In this document: piece after piece, positions 45,131-55,243 of the stretch
How the letters are laid out: the number at the start of each line of letters is the position of its first letter
Numbering within the stretch: the first letter of the stretch is position 1
Assembly: GCA_913031125.1 (NCBI GenBank)
Contig: CAJWFK010000009.1
Location: 20,779-84,778, forward strand
Source: an uncultured Woeseia sp.
GTDB lineage: Bacteria > Pseudomonadota > Gammaproteobacteria > Steroidobacterales > Woeseiaceae
Length of the DNA stretch: 64,000 nucleotides
Direction: 5' to 3'
Notes under the pieces: model-generated
Seen by the model: only the letters and a program-made list of their open reading frames with translations
The model's database searches: none
What the model was told of the DNA's origin: nothing
Program-made: the position numbers and the translations under genes

Positions 45131-45658
45131 ATGAAACCGTTAATGGGTAAAAAAGAAATCACGGAAGGATTTCCACCTATCGTTGGATCGAATCCAAAGC
45201 TACTTATTCTTGGTAGCCTGCCAAGCGTCCAATCTGTAGGTAAAAGGCAATACTATGCTCATTCAAGAAATTCTTTTTGGCCAATAATGGGCGAACTTTT
45301 CGGGGCTGGTATAGATAAGTCTTATGAAGAGCGTCAGACAATCATTGCTGATGCCGGCATTGCTATATGGGATGTCCTGGCTTCATCGGTCCGGCCGGGA
45401 AGTATGGATGTAGACATAGACCAGAATACGGCGAAGCCGAATGATATAAATGCATTTTTACAACAACATCCGAGTATAAAGCTCATTTGTTTCAACGGAA
45501 ATACCGCTGCAACTTTGTATCGAAGACTCTTCACGCAGCCCATAAAAAATAATCTAGGTAATTTAGAATACGTGCTGCTTCCTTCAACGAGTCCAGCATT
45601 TGCTTCTATGCGATTTTCAGAAAAATTGCGGCACTGGGCAACAGCACTAGATGCATAG
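45131..45658 (+). CDS. DNA-deoxyinosine glycosylase (uracil-DNA glycosylase superfamily)
   Basis: The 175-residue protein matches the hypoxanthine/deoxyinosine glycosylase branch of the MUG/UDG superfamily: KLLILGSLPSVQSVGKRQYY (substrate-binding start), AHSRNSFWPIMGELFG with the conserved Asn, and LPSTSPAFASMRFSEKL as the DNA-insertion loop. It should remove deaminated adenine (deoxyinosine) from DNA and begin base excision repair. ATG 45131 has AGGCGG upstream; ATG 45143 is an alternative. It is transcribed alone. Confidence 0.88.
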   Translation: MKPLMGKKEITEGFPPIVGSNPKLLILGSLPSVQSVGKRQYYAHSRNSFWPIMGELFGAGIDKSYEERQTIIADAGIAIWDVLASSVRPGSMDVDIDQNTAKPNDINAFLQQHPSIKLICFNGNTAATLYRRLFTQPIKNNLGNLEYVLLPSTSPAFASMRFSEKLRHWATALDA

Positions 45659-45716
45659 AAAAGGACGGACTGAATAGTATTTCTTTAGATTTTGTATGCG
45701 GTCACATTAAATTTAT

Positions 45717-46849
<1,133 letters not shown>

Positions 46850-46931
46850 TATCTATAACTGTGAATGTTAAATACCGAGCTATGCTAGCAGTTACTGCAA
46901 AGCGATTCATAGATATGATTTAATTGGAATT

Positions 46932-47954
46932 GTGAAAGCAATCAGAATATTTTATGAACCTGAAGGGCTCCTTTACCATGGTGCTGCTGTCCTTTATGCA
47001 TTAGCCGGCTATATCGTTGGTTGGCTGGGACTCTTTTCTCCTAATTGGTTAATGAACTGTTTAGGAGTGCTCATTCTAGGGCATGCGATGACCATAGCTG
47101 CCTACATGGTCCATGAATGTGGCCATAATTTAGTCTTTCGAAGAATTAGCCACAATGCTCAACTGGGTGGCTTGTTAAGCTGGATTTGTGGAGCGGCTTA
47201 CGGCACATATGAGGATATGCGCTATAAGCATTTCCGCCATCATGTCGATAATGACGATGTCGTGTGGTTTGATTATGAGAAATTCCTATTGGGGCACCCA
47301 ATTGTACTTCGTGTAACGAGGTTTCTTGAATGGTTCTACATACCAGCCCACGATTTAATTATGCACTTTATTATGGTTTTTACTTCGTTCGTAATCCCTC
47401 AACGCCATAATCAGAGGAGACGAAATATCATGGTTATCCTCATACGTGGCGGTATATTTCTGGGAATCCTGCTCTACTCGGTGAAAGTGGCGTTACTGTA
47501 TGCAATTGCTTATATGCTAATGATGACCATTTTACGATTCATGGACAGTTTACAACACGATTACCCTTACAGCGTTACGCTATTTGACTTTGAGGTACCA
47601 GCTCGAAAGGGAGATTTTGAATGGGAGCAGGAGCACACCTTTTCCAACCCACACTCCCTGAAAATTGATTGTCTGAACTGGTTTACACTTAATTTTGGTT
47701 TTCACAATGCACATCATGATGATATCACCGTGCCTTGGTACCGATTGCCACAAAAACACCGGCAAATGTTTGGCGCCGATAGTGATAGCGTGATACCGGT
47801 CCGGTCCCAACTAAAAATATTTCATAAGCAGCGAGTAGCCAGGATAGTTGGCAATCATTCAGAGGATGATCCAGAGGGGCGCGACTTTCTTTTGGCTGCC
47901 CAAAGGGCCGAGGTTTATGGTGGAAATGCGGCGTCCTTCCTAACTTCATTTTGA
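46932..47954 (+). CDS. Fatty acid desaturase-family membrane enzyme
   Basis: The 340-residue protein is a di-iron membrane desaturase or hydroxylase. The three histidine boxes are visible: HECGHN near residue 63, HFRHH near 99, and HNAHH near 258, with four to six hydrophobic segments between them. The family inserts double bonds in acyl chains or hydroxylates lipids such as carotenoids. GTG start 46932. The next gene follows within 17 bases on the same strand, so it may belong to the acyl-CoA gene group. The substrate is unknown. Confidence 0.88.
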   Translation: MKAIRIFYEPEGLLYHGAAVLYALAGYIVGWLGLFSPNWLMNCLGVLILGHAMTIAAYMVHECGHNLVFRRISHNAQLGGLLSWICGAAYGTYEDMRYKHFRHHVDNDDVVWFDYEKFLLGHPIVLRVTRFLEWFYIPAHDLIMHFIMVFTSFVIPQRHNQRRRNIMVILIRGGIFLGILLYSVKVALLYAIAYMLMMTILRFMDSLQHDYPYSVTLFDFEVPARKGDFEWEQEHTFSNPHSLKIDCLNWFTLNFGFHNAHHDDITVPWYRLPQKHRQMFGADSDSVIPVRSQLKIFHKQRVARIVGNHSEDDPEGRDFLLAAQRAEVYGGNAASFLTSF

Positions 47955-47971
47955 ACTAGTCAAAATTACTG

Positions 47972-48829
47972 ATGCAAAAACTTAAGATCTTTCAGTCCCG
48001 ATGGGCGATGGAACGTCGTTCTCCCAATCGTTCGGAACCTAGTGATGAGGAATGCTTCAAAATGGTTTCTGAGGCGGGTTACGATGGTTTATGCATTGAC
48101 CCGTCAGTCGAAGAGATTCCAAGGTTCAAAGAGTTTGCTCCTCTTTATAGGGACTATGAACTAGACTGTATGATTAATGCCTTTCCCTTCCAGTTAAGCG
48201 ATATGCAGCCGTTATATCGCTTGGCACGAGAGCTTGATGCCGTCTTGGTCAACATCATCGGTGGTGTTATGCCAATCCACCCGGAGGATGCGGTGCCTGT
48301 TATACGGCAATGGATTCAGGAGGCTGGTGAAACCCAGATATTATTTGAGACGCATCGAGATAGTCTGTTAAATGACCTTTTCTATACTTTGCAGGTTATT
48401 GATCTTGTACCGGAGATGCGACTATGTGCTGATTTATCACATTTTGTTGTTGATCGTGAAATGCGTGAGCCTATTAATGACAGAGATCAGGGTTATATTG
48501 AAACTATTCTCGAGCGTTCCGATTGTTTTCAGGGGCGTATTGCAAATCGCGAGCAGGTGCAAATTCAAATTGATTTTCCACAACATCAGGAGTGGGTAAC
48601 AATTTTTCGTAATTGGTGGAAAGAGGGCATACGCCGCTGGAAAGAGCGTAGTCGGGATGATGCTACTTTGATTTTTTTGTGCGAGCTTGGTCCACCGCCA
48701 TATGCAATTACTGATAGCGACCGGCTGGAATTATCAAATCGGTGGGATGAGGCTTTGATCATCCGCGGTTGGGTGGAAGATATCTGGAGTGAGTTAGAAA
48801 ATGAAAAGCTAAGTGATATCGTTGACTAG
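47972..48829 (+). CDS. Sugar phosphate isomerase/epimerase-like TIM-barrel protein
   Basis: The 285-residue protein resembles the AP-endonuclease-2/xylose isomerase-like TIM barrel family: AGYDGLCIDPSVEEIP near the start, LDAVLVNIIGGVMPIHPEDA, ILFETHRDSLLNDLF, and MRLCADLSHFVVD with metal-ligand-type residues (Glu, Asp/His). Members are isomerases, epimerases or endonucleases; none is suggested by the context. It sits 17 bases after the desaturase and 21 bases before the phosphotransferase gene, in a probable operon. Confidence 0.75.
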   Translation: MQKLKIFQSRWAMERRSPNRSEPSDEECFKMVSEAGYDGLCIDPSVEEIPRFKEFAPLYRDYELDCMINAFPFQLSDMQPLYRLARELDAVLVNIIGGVMPIHPEDAVPVIRQWIQEAGETQILFETHRDSLLNDLFYTLQVIDLVPEMRLCADLSHFVVDREMREPINDRDQGYIETILERSDCFQGRIANREQVQIQIDFPQHQEWVTIFRNWWKEGIRRWKERSRDDATLIFLCELGPPPYAITDSDRLELSNRWDEALIIRGWVEDIWSELENEKLSDIVD

Positions 48830-48850
48830 GATTTACAGGAACCGATAGTT

Positions 48851-49921
48851 ATGAGTCGCAGGCAGGAGCAGTTTTCAGGGACACGAGAGGTTAGCCCATC
48901 ATTGCGTTTCGACCCAGAGACACTTGAGGAATACATGGTGTCTCATGTCGAGGGATTCGAGGGTCCGTTGACAGTTAAGCAGTTTAAGGGTGGCCAATCT
49001 AATCCTACCTATTTGCTCATTTCTAAATCAGGTAAATATGTTCTTCGAAGGAAGCCACCCGGAAAATTATTAAAATCAGCGCACGCGGTTGATCGGGAAT
49101 TTAGAGTGATTAGCGCGCTTTACGCTGCCGATTTTCCGGTACCACGTCCGTTTGTCCTTTGCAGGGATGAAGAGGTGGTAGGCACAATATTTTTCATTAT
49201 GGAATTTGTAGAGGGCCGCATTTTTTGGGATCTTGATCTACCAGAGTGCGGGCCAGAAGAGAGGCGGGAAATATACGATAATGCTAACCAAACGATAGCC
49301 GACCTGCACAATTTCGATGTTGAAGAGCTAGGGCTTAGTGATTACGGAAAACCAGGTAACTACTTCGCCCGACAGATTTCTCGTTGGACTAAACAATATC
49401 TCGCGTCAGAGATTGAGAACATTGCAGATATGCATCGTTTAATCGAATGGTTGCCGGACAATATCCCGGATGATGATTCGGTATCCGTAGTGCATGGTGA
49501 CTTTAGGCTGGATAACATGATTTTTCACCAAAATCAGCCCAAGGTTTTAGCTGTCCTGGATTGGGAGTTGTCGACAATTGGCCACCCGCTAGGAGATTTT
49601 ACCTATCACATGATGACTTGGCAGATGCCTGGGATAGGTATTGGGAGTAGTGGGCTCGTTGGTAAAGACCTCATAGCACTTGGCATTCCATCCGAAGATG
49701 ATTATCTCGAGACGTATTGCAACCGTACCGGCCGAGTTTCAGGGATCGGAAATCGTAATTTCTATTCCGCTTATAATTTTTTTCGTTTAGCAGCTATTTT
49801 GCAGGGAATTGCCGGCCGTGTTCGTGATGGCACAGCGGCGAGTGCTCATGCTGAAGATGCCGGACGCGCTGTAGCACCGCTGGCCGAGTTAGGCTGGCAA
49901 TTTGTAAAAAAAAGTCATTAG
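48851..49921 (+). CDS. Phosphotransferase-family protein (aminoglycoside phosphotransferase fold, ACAD10/11-N type)
   Basis: The 356-residue protein has the aminoglycoside-phosphotransferase/choline kinase fold: VLRRKPPGKLLKSAHAVDRE (nucleotide loop and Lys), catalytic VVHGDFRLDNMIFH, and VLDWELSTIGHPLGDF (metal-binding Asp). This branch commonly accompanies acyl-CoA dehydrogenases; the human ACAD10/11 homologues phosphorylate 4-hydroxyacyl-CoAs. Surrounding acyl-CoA genes fit such a role (inference). Its last 4 bases overlap the convergent GNAT gene. Confidence 0.88.
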   Translation: MSRRQEQFSGTREVSPSLRFDPETLEEYMVSHVEGFEGPLTVKQFKGGQSNPTYLLISKSGKYVLRRKPPGKLLKSAHAVDREFRVISALYAADFPVPRPFVLCRDEEVVGTIFFIMEFVEGRIFWDLDLPECGPEERREIYDNANQTIADLHNFDVEELGLSDYGKPGNYFARQISRWTKQYLASEIENIADMHRLIEWLPDNIPDDDSVSVVHGDFRLDNMIFHQNQPKVLAVLDWELSTIGHPLGDFTYHMMTWQMPGIGIGSSGLVGKDLIALGIPSEDDYLETYCNRTGRVSGIGNRNFYSAYNFFRLAAILQGIAGRVRDGTAASAHAEDAGRAVAPLAELGWQFVKKSH

Positions 49922-50394
49922 TTGGCATGCTTAATAAGTTTTTCCATGACTATTGCAGCTTCATCTTTCGCGTAATATTTTCTGATTGTCCGCACAAATC
50001 GGTAACCTTGTGCCTCATAGAATCGGCGCGCTACTTGATTAGACAAACGTACTTCCAGCCAAATTCTCTCGACAACACCATCGCCACACGCTTTTTCGAG
50101 CCACTTAACTATAGCTTTTCCTATGCCACAGCGCCGTGATTTGGGCTGCACTGCGAGCAGTATGAGGTGAGATTTGGTATTCATGAACTGCATACTTCCG
50201 AAGCCTTCAATTACGCCGTTCATGCTAGCAACGACTAGAGTTGTTTGATTGTCTGCAATCAATGTTTTTATTCGTTTGGGTGTCCAGCGCCAGTTCAATC
50301 CATGCTCGATCTGTAGTCGAGATATAGAAGCTATTTCGGAGGCTTCGGAACGGTGTGCGGCTCGAAGTATGAGCGCATCGTCATTGTTCATCAT
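49918..50394 (-). CDS. GNAT-family N-acetyltransferase
   Basis: The 158-residue protein has the GNAT acetyl-CoA fold: motif A LAVQPKSRRCGIGKAIVKWL (R/QxxGxG/A-like) and motif B RRFYEAQGYRFVRTIRKYY. The family acetylates protein N-termini, lysines or small amines. The acceptor is unknown. It is convergent with the phosphotransferase gene, overlapping by 4 bases, and is oriented against its neighbours. Confidence 0.85.
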   Translation of the reverse strand: MMNNDDALILRAAHRSEASEIASISRLQIEHGLNWRWTPKRIKTLIADNQTTLVVASMNGVIEGFGSMQFMNTKSHLILLAVQPKSRRCGIGKAIVKWLEKACGDGVVERIWLEVRLSNQVARRFYEAQGYRFVRTIRKYYAKDEAAIVMEKLIKHAN

Positions 50395-50531
50395 GATTCC
50401 ATCTTATGGTAGCTTGGCAGTTGCTAATCCACATAATTCCAGAGTCTTTGGTGTTAAATGTGGTTTTTTTAAATCTTGTTGTTGATCAAAATGGCGATAG
50501 CATAGCGCTGACTCGCGCTAAAGAGAAAATT

Positions 50532-51335
50532 ATGAGTGAAACAGTAGAAATTCAGATTGAAAATCACATTGCTACGATTAATTTGAATCGCCCTGATAAG
50601 AAAAATGCGGTCGATATGGAGATGTTTGAGGCGATAACTTCCGCGGCACTAACGATCCATGAAGATTCGAATATTCGTGCAGTGGTCTTATCAGGGAATG
50701 GCTCAGACTTTTGCGCTGGCATTGATATTGGAGTATTTGCCGGTAGAGACGCTGATTCTGCGTTGGGTGATCTTATGGACCCAATGACTCAGTCAGGCGC
50801 AAATTTTTTCCAGAATGCAGCATTGTGTTGGCGAGATTTGCCAGTGCCGGTAATAGCAGCGCTCCATGGTTCCTGTTTTGGTGCAGGTTTCCAGATTGCC
50901 ATGGGAGCTGATCTCCGTTATGCGGCGCCAAATGTTCGCATGTCCATAATGGAAATTAAGTGGGGCTTAATTCCAGATATGGGAATAACGGTAACTGTTC
51001 CCGGTACTTGTGCAGCAGATAAAGTAAGGGAACTCGGGTATACAGGCAAAGTCATCGATTCAGTTGAAGCAATGGCAGCAGACTTAGTAACGGATGTCGT
51101 GGAAGATCCACTGGATACCGCAATAAGTATTGCGAACGAAATCGCTGCAAAATCACCAGATGCCATAAGGGCCATGAAAGCCTTATTTAACAATGCGTGG
51201 ACAGGTGAAGTTAATGCGTTACTCAGATACGAGGCAGAACTCCAACTAGGTGTAATGGCCGGTGAAAACCAAAAAGAGGCGGCACTTGCGAATTTGCAAA
51301 GCAGGGTTCCTGTCTTTAAGGATTCGGATTTCTGA
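50532..51335 (+). CDS. Enoyl-CoA hydratase/isomerase (crotonase family)
   Basis: The 267-residue crotonase-fold enzyme has the N-terminal ATINLNRPDKKNAVDMEMF, the first oxyanion segment DFCAGIDIGVF and the second, HGSCFGAGFQIAMGADLRYA, where a glutamate usually expected of hydratases is not obvious, so isomerase or another crotonase activity is possible. It handles acyl-CoA intermediates in the cytoplasm. ATG 50532 (MSETVE) is chosen although the frame opens at 50406, because the family N-terminus begins there. It heads the gene group up to 52640. Confidence 0.87.
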   Translation: MSETVEIQIENHIATINLNRPDKKNAVDMEMFEAITSAALTIHEDSNIRAVVLSGNGSDFCAGIDIGVFAGRDADSALGDLMDPMTQSGANFFQNAALCWRDLPVPVIAALHGSCFGAGFQIAMGADLRYAAPNVRMSIMEIKWGLIPDMGITVTVPGTCAADKVRELGYTGKVIDSVEAMAADLVTDVVEDPLDTAISIANEIAAKSPDAIRAMKALFNNAWTGEVNALLRYEAELQLGVMAGENQKEAALANLQSRVPVFKDSDF

Positions 51336-51351
51336 CAAGTAGAAAGTCATT

Positions 51352-52221
51352 GTGATTATCGATACGAAATACAAGTCACTTTTTTTGTTCCCTGCTGTAG
51401 GGATCACGATCAGCCTATCGTGCATATCTGTCTTTGCGGCGGCTTTAGGCGGTCAGGACATGATGGCCTGGCTTGGTGCTACTGCAGTTGCGATGGTGCT
51501 GCCCGCGATCATGGTCTATTTGATTGTGGGAAATATTTACACGACCAGTGAAAATATGCCGTTATTCCTTTTTATTACAGCTTTGGGAGTTATGATCGCT
51601 GGTTGGGAGCAATTCATCGAGGGGGCCTCTGGTTGGGCACCGACATTAGTCGCGATTGGCAGTGCAGTTTTGGTTATTCTTTATGTGTTCTGGTTTTCGC
51701 GGTATGGCAGGCAACCTAGTAGCCAGTTTGTTGTTGGATCAACCTTACCGGAGTTTTCGCTTAAGTTAATTGATGGCGCCCCATTTTCTTCGTCAGCTCT
51801 AATAGGTGCACCTGCATTAATTATATTTTACCGTGGAAACTGGTGCCCTATTTGCACGGGGCAAATAAAAAATATTGTTAATCGATATCAGGATTTCGAA
51901 AAGTTGGGTATCAAAGTTATGCTTATTAGCTCGCAGCCAGACCGACACAGCCAAAATATTTATGCCAGATACAATTTCCCGGGCATCATGGCAATAGATG
52001 AAAATAACCAAGTGGCAGAGCGACTGGGTATTGCGGTTAGGAATGGCTTACCCTTGGGTATTTCTGGTGGTTACTCGTCAGATACCGTTCTGCCTACCGT
52101 GCTAGGTACCAATAAAACAGGAACAATTTTATTTGCCGATCAGACCGATAACTATCGGGTAAGGCCTGATCCACAAAGTTTTTTAGCGATTCTTCGTCGT
52201 ACAGGGGCACAGTCCAAATGA
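51352..52221 (+). CDS. Membrane protein with C-terminal AhpC/TSA redoxin domain
   Basis: The 289-residue protein has about four N-terminal membrane helices (for example LFLFPAVGITISLSCISVF and APTLVAIGSAVLVILYVFWF) followed by a thioredoxin-fold redoxin domain from about residue 125: LPEFSLKLIDGAPF, LIIFYRGNWCPICTGQIKNI with a CxxC pair, and MLISSQPDRHS. Peroxide or thiol reduction at the membrane is the likely role, but the helical fusion is unusual. GTG start 51352; its end overlaps the next gene by 4 bases, so translation is coupled. Confidence 0.78.
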   Translation: MIIDTKYKSLFLFPAVGITISLSCISVFAAALGGQDMMAWLGATAVAMVLPAIMVYLIVGNIYTTSENMPLFLFITALGVMIAGWEQFIEGASGWAPTLVAIGSAVLVILYVFWFSRYGRQPSSQFVVGSTLPEFSLKLIDGAPFSSSALIGAPALIIFYRGNWCPICTGQIKNIVNRYQDFEKLGIKVMLISSQPDRHSQNIYARYNFPGIMAIDENNQVAERLGIAVRNGLPLGISGGYSSDTVLPTVLGTNKTGTILFADQTDNYRVRPDPQSFLAILRRTGAQSK

Positions 52222-52640
52222 GTAAGAATATGCCGCCAAGCTTTTTAAATAATCCAACCCTTTTTGAGGGGACCTATCTCGAGTTTCTGGGGTTTAAGAT
52301 TTCAGAGTGGAACCAAGGCTATGCGACTTTGGAAATGCCTGTGCGTTCCGACCACAAAAATACCGCAGGGCATTTGCATGGAGGTGTTATAGCATCGCTC
52401 CTCGATGTTGCCGGCGCATTGTCAGGGAGCTATGGTGAAACGAATAATTTTCTTGCAGTTACTGTTAATCTGAACTGCAATTATATGGCGCCACACAAGG
52501 CTGCCGAGGTGCTCGTCAAAAGCGAGTTAGTTAGTGCTACGAATAGCCTCTTCTTTGCGCAGGGGAGCTTGCTGGATCCTGTAAATAATCGGGTCTGTGC
52601 GATTGCATCCGGAACCTATAAGAAGAAGTTACGTAAGTAG
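52218..52640 (+). CDS. PaaI-family thioesterase (hotdog fold)
   Basis: The 140-residue protein matches the PaaI thioesterase family: HKNTAGHLHGGVIASLLDVA holds the GG-helix with the active-site Asp, and NNFLAVTVNLNCNYMAPHKA forms the long strand and loop. It cleaves acyl-CoA thioesters, in PaaI acting as a rescue step in phenylacetate degradation. Start ATG 52218 overlaps the redoxin stop by 4 bases. The next SDR gene begins 12 bases downstream. Confidence 0.88.
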   Translation: MSKNMPPSFLNNPTLFEGTYLEFLGFKISEWNQGYATLEMPVRSDHKNTAGHLHGGVIASLLDVAGALSGSYGETNNFLAVTVNLNCNYMAPHKAAEVLVKSELVSATNSLFFAQGSLLDPVNNRVCAIASGTYKKKLRK

Positions 52641-52652
52641 TCGGGAGGATCA

Positions 52653-53420
52653 ATGGATTTATTTAGGACAGATGGAAAGGTGGCCTTAGTGACAGGGGCT
52701 GGCACCGGCCTTGGACGTGAATTTGCGGTCACGCTCGCTAAAGCTGGCGCAACAGTAGCTTTAGCCGCAAGACGAAGTGACAAATTGGCGGAGACTGCAG
52801 AAATTATTGAACGGGCAGGCGGTAAATCACTCAGTCTTAGCTTGGATGTTACCGATTCGCTGTCCGTTACAGCCTGCTTGGAGCAGATAGAAAGTGAATG
52901 CGGTGCACCAGATATTCTCGTTAATAATGCTGGCATTGCGCGGCAGTCATTTTTAACAGATATAACGGAGAAAGATTGGGATGCTGTTCTTGACACTAAT
53001 CTTAAAGGAGTTTTTCTCGTTGCGCAGGCGACGGCGAAAGCAATGATCCGAACAGGCACACGGGGCAGCATTATTAACATTGCTTCAATTCTTGGTTTGA
53101 ATGTGACTAAGGCGCTCGCATCATATATTGCAGCAAAATCAGGTGTGGTGCAGTTAACGAAAGCTATGGCACTGGAATGGTCACGTCATGCCATTCGCGT
53201 CAATGCCCTAGCTCCTGGTTACTTTGTTACCGAAATGAATAAAGCACAATTCGAGCAAGCACCAGCTCAAGAACTTATCAAAGAGCGCGTGCCAATGCAG
53301 CGTGTGGGAGATTTATCAGAAATTTCTGGGCCGCTACTTCTATTGGCATCCGATGCCGGCAATTATATGACGGGGAGCGTTGTTGTGGTTGACGGAGGGC
53401 ATCTATCTGTTGGTCTGTAA
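52653..53420 (+). CDS. SDR-family oxidoreductase
   Basis: The 255-residue classical short-chain dehydrogenase has TGAGTGLGREF (cofactor), NNAGIARQ, the catalytic Ser in INIASILGL and Tyr/Lys in SYIAAKSG, and the end VVVVDGGHLSVGL. The ribosome site GGGAGG lies 5 bases before the ATG. It probably oxidises a hydroxyacyl-CoA or similar alcohol, judging from the neighbours. It shares the TAATG junction with the next gene. Confidence 0.9.
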   Translation: MDLFRTDGKVALVTGAGTGLGREFAVTLAKAGATVALAARRSDKLAETAEIIERAGGKSLSLSLDVTDSLSVTACLEQIESECGAPDILVNNAGIARQSFLTDITEKDWDAVLDTNLKGVFLVAQATAKAMIRTGTRGSIINIASILGLNVTKALASYIAAKSGVVQLTKAMALEWSRHAIRVNALAPGYFVTEMNKAQFEQAPAQELIKERVPMQRVGDLSEISGPLLLLASDAGNYMTGSVVVVDGGHLSVGL

Positions 53421-54385
53421 TGGTTGACACTGAAGCTACTTTACCTTCTGTACTAGGCTCAATCGGGAACACTCCGTTGGTTGAATTATCTCGGGTTGCC
53501 GCTGGCATCAATGGCCGCATTCTCATGAAACTCGAATATCTTAACCCGGGTTTTTCAAAAAAAGATCGGGCAGCACTTAGGATCATTAATTTGGCGGAAA
53601 AAAGTGGCCATCTTGTGCCTGGACAGACTGTGGTCGAGCTTACTAGCGGCAATATGGGGGCGGGGCTTGCGATTGTTTGCGGTATTAAGGGATATCCATT
53701 CATTGCGGTTATGTCGAGCGGTAACTCGACAGAGCGAGTTAAGATGATGAGGGCGCTGGGCGCTGAAGTCATACTGGTCGATCAGAACTCAGATTCTGTA
53801 CCAGGACAAGTTAGCGGCGCAGACTTGGAGTTAGTAGAGATAGAAGCAAGGAAACTCACGAAAAAACTTGATGCATTCCGCGCTGATCAATTTGAGCATG
53901 AGGGTAATCAGGATGCCCATTATCATGGGACCGGACCAGAGCTTTGGGAACAGAGCGGACAAGTGCTATCTGCGTTTTGTGATTTTGCTGGTTCAGGTGG
54001 CACATTCTCAGGTTGCAGTCGATACCTTAAAGAACAGGACCCAGCAATTCAGTGTTTTATTGTAGAGCCTGAGAATGCGGCGAGTTTATCGGGTAGAAAA
54101 GTGACTAACCCTAATCACCCGATTCAGGGCGGCGGTTATGCGATGGATACATTGACTCAGATTAAAGACATTGAGCCGGATGGCTATCTTCAAGTTACGT
54201 CGGCGGATGCGATTCAAATGACGCGACGGCTCGCAAAAGAGGAGGGAATTTTTGCTGGGTTCTCATCTGGTGCAAACGTGGCTGCAGCAATGCATTTATT
54301 GCAAGGTTCGCTTCGAGGGGCCGTGGTTGGAGTCATTGCGTGTGATTCTGGTCTTAAGTACCTAACTACTGATCTTTGGAGCTAA
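53420..54385 (+). CDS. Cysteine synthase-family PLP enzyme, divergent
   Basis: The 321-residue fold-type II PLP enzyme belongs with cysteine synthase and cystathionine beta-synthase: SIGNTPLVELSRVAAG start, PLP Lys in the altered context NPGFSKKDRAAL (usually NPGGSVKDR), ELTSGNMGAGLA (usually TSGNTG), and GFSSGANVAAAM near the end. Those changes in the active-site loops suggest a substrate other than O-acetylserine. ATG 53420 overlaps the SDR stop by one base. No cysE or sulfate assimilation gene is nearby. Confidence 0.82.
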   Translation: MVDTEATLPSVLGSIGNTPLVELSRVAAGINGRILMKLEYLNPGFSKKDRAALRIINLAEKSGHLVPGQTVVELTSGNMGAGLAIVCGIKGYPFIAVMSSGNSTERVKMMRALGAEVILVDQNSDSVPGQVSGADLELVEIEARKLTKKLDAFRADQFEHEGNQDAHYHGTGPELWEQSGQVLSAFCDFAGSGGTFSGCSRYLKEQDPAIQCFIVEPENAASLSGRKVTNPNHPIQGGGYAMDTLTQIKDIEPDGYLQVTSADAIQMTRRLAKEEGIFAGFSSGANVAAAMHLLQGSLRGAVVGVIACDSGLKYLTTDLWS

Positions 54386-54458
54386 GGTTTGGGTAGAGAT
54401 AGTGTTTTTTATCTTGTTCTATCCAGCGAACGCTAAAGGAGTATGGTGAGGAAAGATT

Positions 54459-55241
54459 ATGGGTGAACTTAAAACGGTAAAGTATAAGGTCGAGGATAGA
54501 GTCGGTGTCATAACCATTCACCGGCCCGACGCTATGAATTCTTTCAATGCGCAATTGCGGGCTGACCTGCTAGCGGCTTTTCAACAAGCAAAAGATGATG
54601 AGGGTATTCGCGCTGTTGTACTTACTGGTGAGGGCCGCTCGTTCAGTGCCGGTGCTGATTTGAAGTCAGGTCTGGGTGCAGATGAAGATGTTGAAAAAAT
54701 GTTGCAGACGGAATATCGACCCATCCTTGAATGTATTTGGGATATGGAAAAGCCAGTAATAGCGGCGGTAGGCGGTTCTGCAGCAGGAATTGGGGTTTCA
54801 TTTGCATTGGTTTGTGATCTTTTGGTTATGGCGGATGATGCATTCCTTCTTTCTCCTTTTACTACAATTTCTTTGGTGCCCGATGGCGGATTAAATTGGC
54901 TGCTCGTCCATCAACTAGGTTATCGTCGAGCATTTCAGTTAAGCGTTGAATCAGAGAGAATCAGTGCTGAGCGTTGTGTTGAGCTTGGTCTCTGCAATAG
55001 GGTGGCCCCAAATGAATCACTTATGGAGGAGGTGCTGGTTTGGGCGAAATCGCTCTCAGAGCGTGCTCCACTTTCACTAGCAGCGACCAAAAAAGCGATG
55101 CGCCATGCAACCTCAGGTTCTTGGGCGAGTACATTTGATGTGGAAGCACCCTTGCAAGCAGATTTGCGGCAGAGTAAAGACTGCATCGAAGGGGTCACGG
55201 CTTTTTTTATGAAGCGCACACCTAAGTTTAAGGGCAAATAA
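54459..55241 (+). CDS. Enoyl-CoA hydratase/isomerase family protein
   Basis: The 260-residue crotonase-fold protein has VGVITIHRPDAMNSFNAQL, oxyanion segment GRSFSAGADLKSG, and GGSAAGIGVSFALVCDLLVM. The catalytic segment SPFTTISLVPDGGLNWLLVH (with Asp in place of Glu) resembles PaaG/isomerase-type members. Its C-terminus (FFMKRTPKFKGK) is the normal family end. It begins 73 bases after the PLP gene and lies 2 bases before the HIBADH-family gene, so the two are coupled. Confidence 0.88.
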   Translation: MGELKTVKYKVEDRVGVITIHRPDAMNSFNAQLRADLLAAFQQAKDDEGIRAVVLTGEGRSFSAGADLKSGLGADEDVEKMLQTEYRPILECIWDMEKPVIAAVGGSAAGIGVSFALVCDLLVMADDAFLLSPFTTISLVPDGGLNWLLVHQLGYRRAFQLSVESERISAERCVELGLCNRVAPNESLMEEVLVWAKSLSERAPLSLAATKKAMRHATSGSWASTFDVEAPLQADLRQSKDCIEGVTAFFMKRTPKFKGK

Positions 55242-55243
55242 TT

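Noticed and set aside
50406..50531. Upstream extension of the crotonase frame
   Set aside because: The 42 extra residues lack family similarity, and ATG 50532 gives the normal N-terminus.
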